Origin: Bullera alba
Taxonomy: Eukaryota; Basidiomycota; Tremellomycetes; Tremellales; Bulleraceae
DNA: 64,000 nucleotides
Assembly: GCA_001600095.1 (NCBI GenBank)
Contig: BCIX01000005.1
Coordinates: forward strand, 1,122,523-1,186,522
Reading direction: 5' to 3'
A program made the translations under genes and the position numbers. Positions within the stretch are counted from its first letter, which is position 1; every line of letters starts with the position of its first letter. This document shows positions 12,194-21,911 of this stretch, piece by piece. Below the pieces are notes generated by a model. That model did not search any database, had not been told where the DNA came from, and saw nothing but the letters and a program-made list of their open reading frames with translations.

Positions 12194-12683
12194 GATGCAA
12201 CAATGTCGTGGTAGCTCCAGCCCGCTAGTATACGTACAGTACGAGCAGTAGTGGTCACGGTTTCACCCGATCGGGGGAGTGCCGACGGGCTATCCGCGGC
12301 TGATCGCGTGGCCTGGCTGAAATGCATTACGTAAAATCAAACCTTGACTAACTCGGGCGGACGTCATCTCTGGCCGCCGACTGCAAACGAGTGAGAGAGA
12401 GAGGATGGGATGAAAGAACTAGTCGTTCCAATGGCCACTGGACTATCACTTATCAATCTTACCACTGTCAATCCAAGGGAGATCCTCTCGAGCAGCATCA
12501 TAGCGTCCGGACAGACGCGTATTTGGACACCAAACGATCTAGCGGAGCAATCAGGTCAAATCCCTCATCTCGGTGTTGCCTCGGTCACACGTGCAAACAA
12601 GCCCTTTGACCGACATACAGATCCAACCGGACTCTACGTCACACTCTCGGGGTCGGCAATAGCAACTTCAAACTGAGAGCAAG
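12194..12683. promoter_or_regulatory. Intergenic region, OSH promoter
   Basis: These 490 bases hold the 3' flank of VIP1 and the promoter of the oxysterol-binding protein gene. A perfect MluI/MBF-type hexamer ACGCGT sits at 12515-12520, about 165 bp before the ATG. Short open frames here resemble nothing known. Confidence 0.5.
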
Positions 12684-14796
12684 ATGGGACTTTTGAACAT
12701 GGTCGGCGGCGGGGCCAAAGAGCCCAGGGATAGACGAGGCAGCAGGAGCAAATCCGACGCTCCGTCAACTATCGACTCGATCCCGCGGTCCGACTCGGTC
12801 TCCTCTGTCGGAGGGGGTGAAGTTGGCGAGAGTGGGAATGACACTGAGAATCTGGACAAGGAAGAGGGCAACGTCCTCATGGCTCTAATTGCGCAGTGTG
12901 AGTAAAAAGCGGGTTGGGTTCGGGCTTGCTTGGCGGGCACATCCCTTTGTGTTTAATTAGGTGATGGATAGAGTTGCTGATGAACTTGGCGTAGTGCGAC
13001 CCGGAATGGATCTGAGCAAGATCGCCCTGCCGACGTTTGTGCTAGAGCCCAGATCGTTATTGGAGCGAATTGCCGATTTCTTCTCCCATCCCGAGCTCAT
13101 CTTCGGGTACGTCCGTGAAAGCTCGCTGAAGAGAGTGAGCTGATGCGAGGGTCTGCAGAGCGGGCAAGTTGCCAGATGAAAAGGAGCGGTTCTTGACATG
13201 TATGACTTTCTACCTGAGTGGATGGCACATCAAGCCCAAAGGGTGAGTGGTTCGTCTGGATTTGGTCGAGCAGTACTGACACTGCACTCTTAGTGTGAAG
13301 AAGCCGTGTGTATAATTCCTCTCGTATCGCTGTTGGCGAGGCCACAATGCTGACATTCATGCGCTCAGGTACAACCCCGTCCTGGGCGAGATCTTCAGGT
13401 GTAGCTATTTCTACGATGATGGCACCGAGGGATACTACGTCGCAGAACAGGTATCCCACCACCCAGTGAGCCCAAACTCCCGAGCACTGTCGCTTTATAG
13501 CTTTGCTGACCACATCGACTTAGCCCGTCTCTGCATTCTTCTACATTAGCCCGAAGAACGGCCTCCTAGTGACCGGAGAACTGAAGCCAAAGTCGAGATT
13601 CCTGGGCAATTCCGCCGCAACGATCATGGAGGGTGAAGATAGGATACGGCTTCTCGATAGGCCAGAGGACGGAGAGTATGTTATCACTGTGAGTTTCGAT
13701 TGAAGATTATCGCTACAGGCATTGTTCGAACCCAGCTGAGACTCGTGGCCAGATGCCAAACACATACGCAAGGGGTATCCTCTTCGGCAAGATGACGCTC
13801 GAGTTGTGCGACAACTCGTCGATAGTAAACGCCACAACGGGCTACCACTGCGACGTCGACTTCAAGGCAAAGGTAGGTAGAGGTTGCTATTCACATGGGC
13901 CAACTGCTGACCGCTGTGATCAGGGCTGGATCTCCGGTGGATACAATGCGATCGGGGGCCATGTCAAGGGACCGGGAAATAGTACTCTTGGAGAAGTGAC
14001 GGGCCATTGGTCCGATGCAATGGAGTACAGCGACAAGAAGAGTGGGAAGAAGAGGGTTCTCTTTGACCCCAAGACGGCAAAGAGTGTGCCCAAGAGCGTG
14101 CTCCCAGAGTCGGAGCAAGAGGAGAACGAATCCAGGCGGTGAGTCGATGTGGGCGTGCAGCAGAGATTCAGTCTAACTCCCGTTAGGCTCTGGCACAAGT
14201 TGACGGATGCGATCAAGACGTCGGACATGCACGGTGCCACTGCGGCCAAGACGAGCGTAGAGGACAGACAGCGAGAGCTGGCCAAGCAGCGGGAAGCGTC
14301 GGGCGAGAAGCATCAATCGAGGTTTTTCAGAAACGTCGAAGGTGATCGCTGGATGCCGAAGCTCGACCTGGACAAGTGGGTGACATCTCCACACGAACCT
14401 GCGTATACCCGTTGCTGACGACGCCCTAGCCTGCCGAAAGACAGACAGGAGATGGAGGACCAGATCCGTACTTGGATCTTTGGGGATAATGCGCCTCACC
14501 CGACCCACGTCACCAATAGCACTCCACGACCATCAGTCTCACAAAGAGCGCCAGAGACAGCAGGATCGCCCACACCCTCGGCGACCAAGCCACGGTCCAT
14601 CACGCAGAGTACCGCCGATAGCGTAGCGTCTTCCGTTTCCAACTTGAGTATCGCCTCCCCTCGTGAGTTATCACCATGTCTCTGGCGATTGGAGGGAGAG
14701 CTTGGGGTGGAACGCATCGCTGACCGTGTCGTAGCTGCAAAGCCGACTATGCCAGGACCGCCGGCGCCAGGACCAAAGTTTGATCACCCCGTATAA
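12684..14796 (+). CDS. Oxysterol-binding protein homologue, short Osh6/Osh7-like
   Basis: Predicted lipid-transfer protein of 500 residues that would carry sterol or phosphatidylserine in exchange for PI4P at ER-plasma membrane contacts. Exons: 12684-12897, 12995-13106, 13159-13242, 13294-13305, 13369-13465, 13524-13688, 13753-13872, 13924-14138, 14187-14375, 14430-14662, 14735-14796. The family signature EQVSHHPP is at about 167-174, split by an intron before the last Pro. LPTFVLE at 83-89 and the preceding [11 protein letters not shown] match Osh6/7. There is no PH or ankyrin domain, so this is the short class. The N-terminal 70 residues and the Pro/Ser-rich C-terminus look disordered. Exon 4 is only 12 nt (reading VKKP across its junctions) but is needed for phase. 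The first intron (97 nt) is the longest. Confidence 0.92.
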
Positions 14797-15177
14797 TTGC
14801 CGAAGGACGATTGAAGGTTAGGAAGAGATGAGCGACCCATATACAAGGAGATGGGACTCGAGGGAGGGGCTGTTTCGATGTAGTAGATCCATTCGTGTAT
14901 ATCTCGCGCATGTATGAACAGAAGCTGGTCAACCTGGGTGGAGCAGAGTGATCTCGGGAGTAGTCGGCTTTACCCGGGGGGCGAGCCAAACAAATCGGTC
15001 ATCAGCAGTGTGCACACTGCACTGGGATCCTGCCTTTGAGTCTTGCGCACACCTCGACAAGTCACACTTGTACAGTACTGATCTAGGTACCTTGCTCAAC
15101 ACTATCACAGGTTCGATGTCTCGCTTGATTTAGGAGACCGAGCAGATGTTGTCAACACGGCCTCACCACAACACGCA
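14797..15177. promoter_or_regulatory. Intergenic region, promoter of the F-box-like gene
   Basis: This is 381 bases between two genes on the same strand. I see nothing structured beyond the 3' flank of OSH and the leader of the next gene. Confidence 0.4.
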
Positions 15178-17032
15178 ATGACGTCGCCGAGATCGCCAGG
15201 TTCTGCTCTGGCAAGTGGCAGTATGGCAATGGGCATGGGTACCTCGCCGTCAGTGTCGCCGTCTGCGCTATTCATTTCGTCATCACGGCTCAACGGGGGG
15301 TGTGGCTCCAACTCGCATTCGAGTCTATCATCCCTGTTGCCAGCAGAATCAAAGGGAGCAAAGGTCGTCCTACCGACATTTCCAATAGAAGTGCAAAAGC
15401 GGATACTGCACTTTGCCCTTGCGCTACCCCCTCTGTACGCCTCTCCGGCGGGCATATCACGTTCCAGCTCGAGCCGGACACTCGATGGGCACTTTGGAGA
15501 TCTTTCACTGTCGAACAATGGAGGAGCAGGGCGGCAAGGTGTCCAGAGCCAGGCGGACGGAGATGACGACGAGTTCTGCTGCGAGGACTTTGGCGGTCGG
15601 GCAGGCAGGATGCAGGCGACAAGACGGATCTGCGAGAGGGGAGGCGTTTCGCGACAGGTGCTCACCCTGATGCGAGTGTGCAAGCTCTGGAAGGTGGGCA
15701 AATCGGTATCGAGCGCTGGAGCTGACGGTGGAATAGAAAGAAGCCTTGGCGTATCTATACGCAGAACCTCGGTTGATGGCGTCCAACTTGATCGACTTTG
15801 CCGACCGACTCATCCGAGGGGACAAGACTTGGTCCGATATCAACCTCCACCCGATCTCGATCCCCAGTCGATATGTCATCACGCTCGATCTCTCCGGTGT
15901 GAGCCGGTCCAAATGGATGTTTGGCGATTCTCACTCTACGATCCTGTCCGAGGCGATATTGAGGATCATCCCGCTGGTGCCGAATTTGAAACATCTGGTG
16001 ATGCCCGATGGATCAGAGAGTCTGGGCCTATCCACCGACAAGCTCAAGAGCATGATGGGCGCTTCGGTCAAAGGGTTGAAAAGCCTGGATGGGCTGCAAG
16101 TGACGTATACCACCGACCATCTGGTCAACGAGGCGGATACCGTGCGGAATGGTACAAGGGAGGACTCTGTGGTGAGGTTGTTGAGGGGTATGCGTAGTTT
16201 GGAACTACTCTCGGTGGAAGGACCCGGGGATTGCGATTGTCCCAGTCTGGACCGATTGGACACGGTGGCCCAAACACCATTGGACCTGCCAAACCTGCAC
16301 ACTCTGTTCCTCACAGGTGTCAAATCTGGGATCTTGCTCCATACCTTGATCAACTCGGAACTCCCATCCCTGCGCAGGGTGATGATTACGCCTTATGACG
16401 GATGTCTGGACGACCTCACTTCGCAATTCTTGCAAGTGCACGGAGACAAATTGCTCAGCTTGACCTATCCCTCTAGTAGGGACTGGCCGTCCTATGACAG
16501 ACCACGACCTCTGCCCCCGTTGGAAACACTGGAGTGGTGCGGCAAACTCAAACACATATCCTTCCTCCGTCTCAAAGATCTCGACCGACTAAGGCAGATC
16601 CTAGAGCACACCCCCGACGCCGGTCTCAGAGTGGCCTCGGGCCATCCCCTACGCTCGATAACAGTGCCCAAGTGGACGAGGGACATGACTGATCAATCGA
16701 CCTCCCTGGGCGAAAGCCTCAAAGCGTTGATGGACTCGTTGGCCCAGAACCCACCGTCGAATCTGTCCTGGGTAAAGGTGGATCAGTTCCGCTGGGTCCG
16801 TCAGGATTTGGGGGTGCGAGCGCTGCAGACTGGCGATTCGAGGGAGATGAGGAGGTGGGCGGATAAGTTGAAGCTCGGCAACATTGACCTGAGAGACGTC
16901 GAGGGGAATTCGCAGCCGAGTCTGGACCAGACCGGGGGATACGGAGTCCAGGAGGGTTCGACGGGGAGAAGGAGGTCGAGCGTCAAGGTCGTACGGGGGT
17001 TTACGGACAGGTTGGACGAGGACGGGGGTTAG
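15178..17032 (+). CDS. F-box-like / leucine-rich protein
   Basis: Predicted protein of 603 residues in two exons, 15178-15693 and 15737-17032 (43-nt intron). After a Ser/Gly-rich start, residues 64-80 read VLPTFPIEVQKRILHFA, which fits the first part of an F-box. A long acidic insert follows. The typical second half, LMRVCKLWKKEALAYLYAEP, spans the intron, which supports both the splice and the F-box call. The rest has regular Leu-rich segments (LDLSGVSRS, LKHLVMPDG, LELLSVEGP, LHTLFLTGVKSG), suggesting irregular leucine-rich repeats. F-box proteins usually recruit substrates to SCF ubiquitin ligase. The substrate here is unknown and the F-box is weak enough to need a profile search. Confidence 0.65.
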
Positions 17033-17277
17033 GACCTGGTCGGGGGGGATGAAGACCGTGCCTCCGGGTCAGTGAGGTGGTGGGAGATCAAGTGCCATCA
17101 TTCGGCTCAGATCTCATCTGGCCGGTATGCGCCTGTCGAGAATAGGAATCATGTCGACACACAGGAGTGAGCCGTCCCGGTCCCATAATTTGTAGCTATT
17201 ATATCCAAGCTTGTATACATCTACCATGTAAGCACTGTTCAATGCGTCCCTGCCCTCGGATCCAGTTCGACGTCGCG

Positions 17278-17874
17278 CTACTCGCCCAACACCACCTCTT
17301 CCGGAAACCAGCCGTACTGCCTCAAATCGACCTTCTCCCCTCCGGCCCCAGCTAGCGTCACGACCTCGACGCCTTCCTGCTCCAACCTATCCTTCTGTCG
17401 GGCTACACCGAGGCCCAAATCCGCTCGCAGCGATATCACCCCTTTGGACGAAATGACCCGCTGCCCCGCTGGCGTTAGTACTGCATACCCCTAGATAGTT
17501 CGGGGGAGGATCGGCGGGAGAGACTTACGTGCCATGGGACGAGGGTATTGGGCGGAAGGGCCTTCATGGCATTCCCAACGTGTCTAGGAGTGAATCAGCG
17601 TCGACCACAAAGCTGGCGAGGTTCGGGAGGGAGTTGGGTACCTTGAGTAATTTGGATATCCGGCCAATTTGGCGATATGCCCTGTAGAGTACGCCGATCA
17701 GCCCTTCGTGAGGTGCATCATGTCACACAGATCCGGGAAGGGTCAGTCGACTCAAGCCGGACCTGGTGCAACCCAGCGACGAGTGAACCCACCGTAGCTC
17801 GTGACGTGGCCGTGGGGGATCATCCGGGTGATCTCGTACGCTTTCGCCGTCAAATCGACGATATTGTCCGCCAT
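17278..17874 (-). CDS. ATL1: Alkyltransferase-like DNA repair protein (Atl1)
   Basis: Small 119-residue protein related to O6-alkylguanine-DNA alkyltransferase. ATL proteins bind O6-alkylguanine, flip it out and pass the lesion to nucleotide excision repair instead of repairing it. Exons on the minus strand: 17793-17874, 17642-17681, 17529-17583, 17278-17460. The protein reads HVTSYGHIAKLAG, then SRHVGNAMKALP and VPWHRVISSKGVIS, and ends YGWFPEEVVLGE. The key change is PWHR instead of the PCHR of true transferases: Trp58 replaces the acceptor Cys, as in known ATLs. I chose ATG 17872-17874 (MADNIVDLTAKAYE) because it gives the usual family length. An in-frame ATG at 17959-17961 would add 29 residues. 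It diverges from the SAP30-like gene. Confidence 0.9.
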
Positions 17875-18588
17875 GACGGCTATGGCGTCGAGGCCGTCCG
17901 TCACCGTTCCGTGATATACTGATGCAGTGTGAAGCTGGGACGATGACGGGATGGGGACCATGGCCAAAAGTCCGAAACAGACCAACGGAGATCGCCCATT
18001 CAATATTCACCACGTGACGTCTCGACTCCCCAGTGAGCCACTGAGCAGGCTAATCGTAATACGCTCGTCTCTATCTCTGGGTCTACTGTGGATGTGACCA
18101 ATCTGCGGGCAAGTCGCTTCATGGGCACCTCAGACTCAAGTGAAACTGTAACCCAGGCTGCATAAAGCGTTGCCGATACAGCTCTACCCTGCTCTATCCG
18201 AATCCGGGCAGGTCCAAGCTTTCACATATTTCAGTCCACCGTCGATTGTCATCAGGATGGTTTGCTCGATGATCGTTGGGTTTCCAGCCGCCTTTGCCTG
18301 CTCTGGACGTCTCCATACTAAAGGCGTTCTCAGCCTCTTTCTAGCGCGACGTGTTCTCTGTCTAGGCTCTACCTGAGTGCTTGACAAGGACCGGTCAGCC
18401 GGCCCGAGGTATCGGTAATCCAGTGTTTAGGCACCCGGCGCCTACCCAGCTGGAATAGGCGTGCACGTGTTCTCCCCGACCTCCACCTTTTTGGACCATC
18501 AAAACCTGTCAATAAGCCCAGTCGACAATGCGTTGTGCATCAAGTCATCACCTCTGTTCTACAATCAGCACCTGCACGCATTGACACC
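17875..18588. promoter_or_regulatory. Divergent promoter between ATL1 and the SAP30-like gene
   Basis: This 714-bp region lies between two outward-facing starts. It may include a short 5' extension of ATL1 up to 17961. No other gene or repeat is supported. Confidence 0.45.
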
Positions 18589-19912
18589 ATGCCGCCCCCT
18601 TCGGACGCAGTGGCATCGCCCACACCATCGAATATGCCCCCTCCGCCGAATTTGAAGCGACCGAGACCGTCCGCGACCAACCCGACCCCTCTGGCGGCGG
18701 GGGCGCCTGTGCCCGCGAGGGCGAAACGGCGTAAAGCGGACTTGGACGATGGTGACAATGCCAGCGAGGGCGGCAAGGGAAGAGCGGGTGCAGTGGCGGG
18801 AGGTGGTGGAAGCGCAGGGGGTCCAGTGAACTTTAGCGTGGGAATGGTCAAAGGCCGTGAAGACGAATTTGGCGAGCCGACCGACGTGGTCACAAAGGTC
18901 AGTCACACAGCGCGCCAGGCTTCAGGTTTGAACGGTCTGCAGGGGATGATGGGCTGATTCCAATGGGTAGATCGACTTCAACAAGCTGCCCGTGGAGACG
19001 CTGTACAAGTATCTCGAGTTTCACGATCTCTTGCCCCGTTGGGAAACGTCCCCGTGGTCCGAAGAGCCGTGTACGCCTCGTGAGTCGGTGTCCACAGTCC
19101 TGTCGTCTCGGCGATACTATGATCCGGCTGGAGTCGACTGACGCAGTATAGCCACCGCGTTGTACTCGGCACAACCGCCTCCGCCGCAGATACCCCTAGT
19201 GCCCCTGGCCCCTCAGGAGAAGGCTTCGTCACCCGCACCCTCCATCAGGCCCGAGAACCCGGTGGTCCCTCCTATCCAAGAGTCGTCGGATCCGACCCCA
19301 TCGGATACCCAGAATGCCGATAAAGAATCGTCACCTCCTCCCCCAGTCGACGGAGCTCCCGCGCCGACGGATGCCGCCGCCTCCGCCGCAAGCAAGGAGA
19401 ATGCCAACGACGGCCCACCCGAGGGCAGTACCGAGCAGGGGGAGGCACCGCCCGAAGGTGAAAAGATGGACCAAGACGGAGACGAGGTGGACATACCCGA
19501 AGATACGGTCCAAGCACCCACTACAAGGTCGAAAACCCTACCATCGCGTAAACCCGCGACACCGCCTCCGCCCACGCCTCCCCCGCAGCAGCCAGAGGTC
19601 AAGCGCGGCGTGATCACCCTCGCGGATGTTCATGCCGCAAGGGCCGTATTGGCAGAAAAGGCCAATGCGCATTGGATGAAAGGGCTCGGAGGCGGTCAGA
19701 ACAAGGAAGGCGAGACGATTGTGAATTTCCTGTACAAGATGAAGGTCGGGCCTGGTGAGTGATCGCTGGGGCGATAGCCCCGGGGGTTCAGAGTCGGACG
19801 TTCCTACCCTTGCATGGTTTGAAGCGGAGTGCAGTGGGAATGGCGCTGACTAACCGGTTTAGGACGCTTACTCAAGGTATACAATCCCTGGCCACCGACG
19901 TATCCTTGTTGA
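18589..19912 (+). CDS. Nuclear protein with SAP30/Sin3-binding-like segment
   Basis: Predicted 356-residue protein. Exons: 18589-18897, 18971-19079, 19152-19754, 19863-19912. The N-terminus is Pro/Ala/Gly-rich with a basic patch (ARAKRRKADLDD) that could be a nuclear localisation signal. Exon 2 encodes IDFNKLPVETLYKYLEFHDL, then LPRWETSPWSEEPCTP. This resembles the Sin3-binding segment of SAP30, a subunit of the Rpd3/Sin3 histone deacetylase complex (hydrophobic-LP-x-x-x-L-x-x-Y). A long Pro/Glu/Ser-rich linker follows. The C-terminus has a helix (VHAARAVLAEKANAHWMKGL) and ends RLLKVYNPWPPTYPC, encoded partly by a last exon of 50 nt. The SAP30 link is a pattern-based guess from one short segment. 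Confidence 0.55.
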
Positions 19913-20193
19913 TGCCTCGCATGGGTTTTTTTGGACTGATGGAAAGAAGACCCCGGGGGCGGTTTCTTGGATGTGGCTTGGGGAGATGATTACGTTTTGA
20001 TCGCTGTGGACGCATCTCGTGTACGATCTTGAGTCGTGATATCTATGCCATACTGCGCTATGCTACATGCGCCGTGCTTGCTGGGTTCTGTATTATGCGA
20101 TACTGGACATTCACAACGGGCATGACATAGATCGGTCTACAACTCAAAGTGGGCCATGTTTGAGAGAACACAGACCTCGCTGCGCTCGGTCCT

Positions 20194-21315
20194 TCATGTC
20201 AGATTGACAATCGAGCTCGAAAGCATCATCCACGTCTCCAACCACCTCAGCCCACTCTCATCCCCATCATCTACTCCTTGGCCGCCGCTGTCACTTGACG
20301 AAGTGGTCTGACCCGGTGGCGTCGCTGACACCAACTCGTGGATCGCTTCGGCGACGTTACACGGGTGTACCCCCCATACCCTCAGCCCTGTGATGGGATG
20401 CTCTGTCTGTTGGACCAGGGGGAACGGGGACGTCTGGTCGGGCATCAGATCGGATCCCACCATCCGGGCCGGGGGCGGTGGCTTGAGGATTCCATATTGG
20501 AGTAAGTGTTCAAGGGGGAGGGGGACGCCGGCTGCGTTGAGTCAGCACGCCGCTAGGATCTGTATGAGTGGGGATTGACTTACACTGGTCCCAAGCGGTG
20601 AATAGCAGTTGAGGGACATTATACGATTTATTGTACACGACGTCAAAGTGGACATTGACGGTGGAGGGGGGTGCCGGTGGAGGCAATTGATCCGGGTCTT
20701 CCTCTTCCAGCTCCACTTCGTGGTCTGGATGGGAACCGGGGGCGGAGCCACTGAGGATCGCGGGGGAAGCTGTGTTGACTGCCTTGGGGGGCGGCAGGCG
20801 AGTCTGCTTGCTCAGGTATCCCTCCGCCCGGGTCCACTGCGTTTGGTCAGCTCGGTCAATCGTAGTTGGGGAGAGTGACTCGGAGATGTGTCACATGAGG
20901 TGGGAGGGGAGGGACTCGGAGACCCGTCACAGGAGGCAGGAGACCATCAGGGTTTGGGACCCGGTTGCCCCGGTCCCAAGGGCCCGGCTCGATTTGTAGC
21001 TCCCCCATCGATTTGTCCTGTTGATCAATTGACGGGGAAGCTCCTCTGAGCGGCCCGGGCCAGATAGCGATCTCCACCATACGTCCGTGCCCGAACTCCC
21101 GTGCTCACCTTGTGCTGCACCCCGCTCACCCAGCTCCACCCGCTTGTCACCGGTATACTCCCGTCATGAACACGTCTGCGGACCAATCCCGCTCCCGTGT
21201 CTGCATCTTGACGCGTGGAGCCATCACCATTACCACCGGGAGGCGGCTGGTACTGTAACTTCTGGATGAGGGCCCGGGCGGCGGATTCAAATTGCTCATA
21301 AGTCTCCAGTGGCAT
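20194..21315 (-). CDS. ATG10: Autophagy E2-like conjugating enzyme Atg10
   Basis: Predicted 265-residue Atg10, the E2-like enzyme that joins Atg12 to Atg5 during autophagosome formation. Exons on the minus strand: 21109-21315, 20584-20836, 20194-20531. The active-site region reads LVQQTEHPITGLRVWGVHPCN, with the catalytic Cys in HPC near residue 211. Before it lie FDVVYNKSYNVPQLLFTAWD and the Leu/Pro strand pattern shared by Atg10 and Atg3. The N-terminus MPLETYEQFESAARALIQKL is a family-like first helix, and SGWSWV precedes EGYLSKQTRLP across the first junction. Intron 1 (20837-21108) is 272 nt, very long for this window, and holds an imperfect 36-bp tandem duplication. Its exact acceptor was chosen to keep WTRAEGYLS in frame. 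The C-terminal tail after the HPC block is Ser/Gly-rich. Confidence 0.85.
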
Positions 21316-21911
21316 GTTGTGAGGGTGAGGGTGAGGTTGCCGCCGATGTGGGATGGGTGTCGGTGTGCGTGGGCGCCAAAGCGAGTCCCTCGGTTTGATA
21401 CTTTGATTGAGGTGACGCTCAGAGCTCAGCGCTCAGACCTCAGCTGGAAAAGAACTGGTGGCCAGTTGGCGAATCGATCTGGTGTGGAGTACGACTAATC
21501 GGCCATCCTGGGCTCGGCTCGGCAAGTCGACCCGCGGCAGCGGAGCGGCCAGAGTTGTACAGTCTCGAAAACCTGTACCAGCGGCATTGTCGTTGTCTGA
21601 TCTCTAGCAGCCAAGCTGGCAAGCCAGCGCTGCGGCGCTGGCCGGAACCGTCAGCAACCGTGGGCGCGCAATCTGCACCCGCAATACCGCACCCGGTGGA
21701 CCACATCCCCCCTGCTGGGCGCTAGCATACGACGGACGGCTACGTCGGAAGATATGCATGCTGGAATGATCTTGGTAGGTATGCTACATGTCGATGGGGT
21801 CGCCCCTAGCGAGGTTCGGCCTGGAGATAAGAGACGGACGATCCTGGTCTCGGGCATGATTATCGTTATGACCCTTTCCATTAGATCCGTGGGAATGCCC
21901 TGCTGGGGGGA
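21316..21911. promoter_or_regulatory. ATG10 promoter and 3' flank of the CNNM gene
   Basis: This 596-bp region lies upstream of ATG10 and downstream of the CNNM stop. It contains a four-copy CTCAG array with 7-bp spacing at 21418-21443 (CTGAG on the ATG10 strand), about 105-130 bp before the ATG. A GTGAGG triplet repeat lies near 21318-21334. No gene is seen. Confidence 0.5.
21418..21443 (-). repeat. CTGAG heptamer-spaced array in the ATG10 promoter
   Basis: CTCAG occurs at 21418, 21425, 21432 and 21439, exactly 7 bp apart, with the two spacer bases varying. Fixed core bases with varying spacers suggest either a decaying microsatellite or a multi-site factor platform. I know no factor for this motif. 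Confidence 0.55.
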
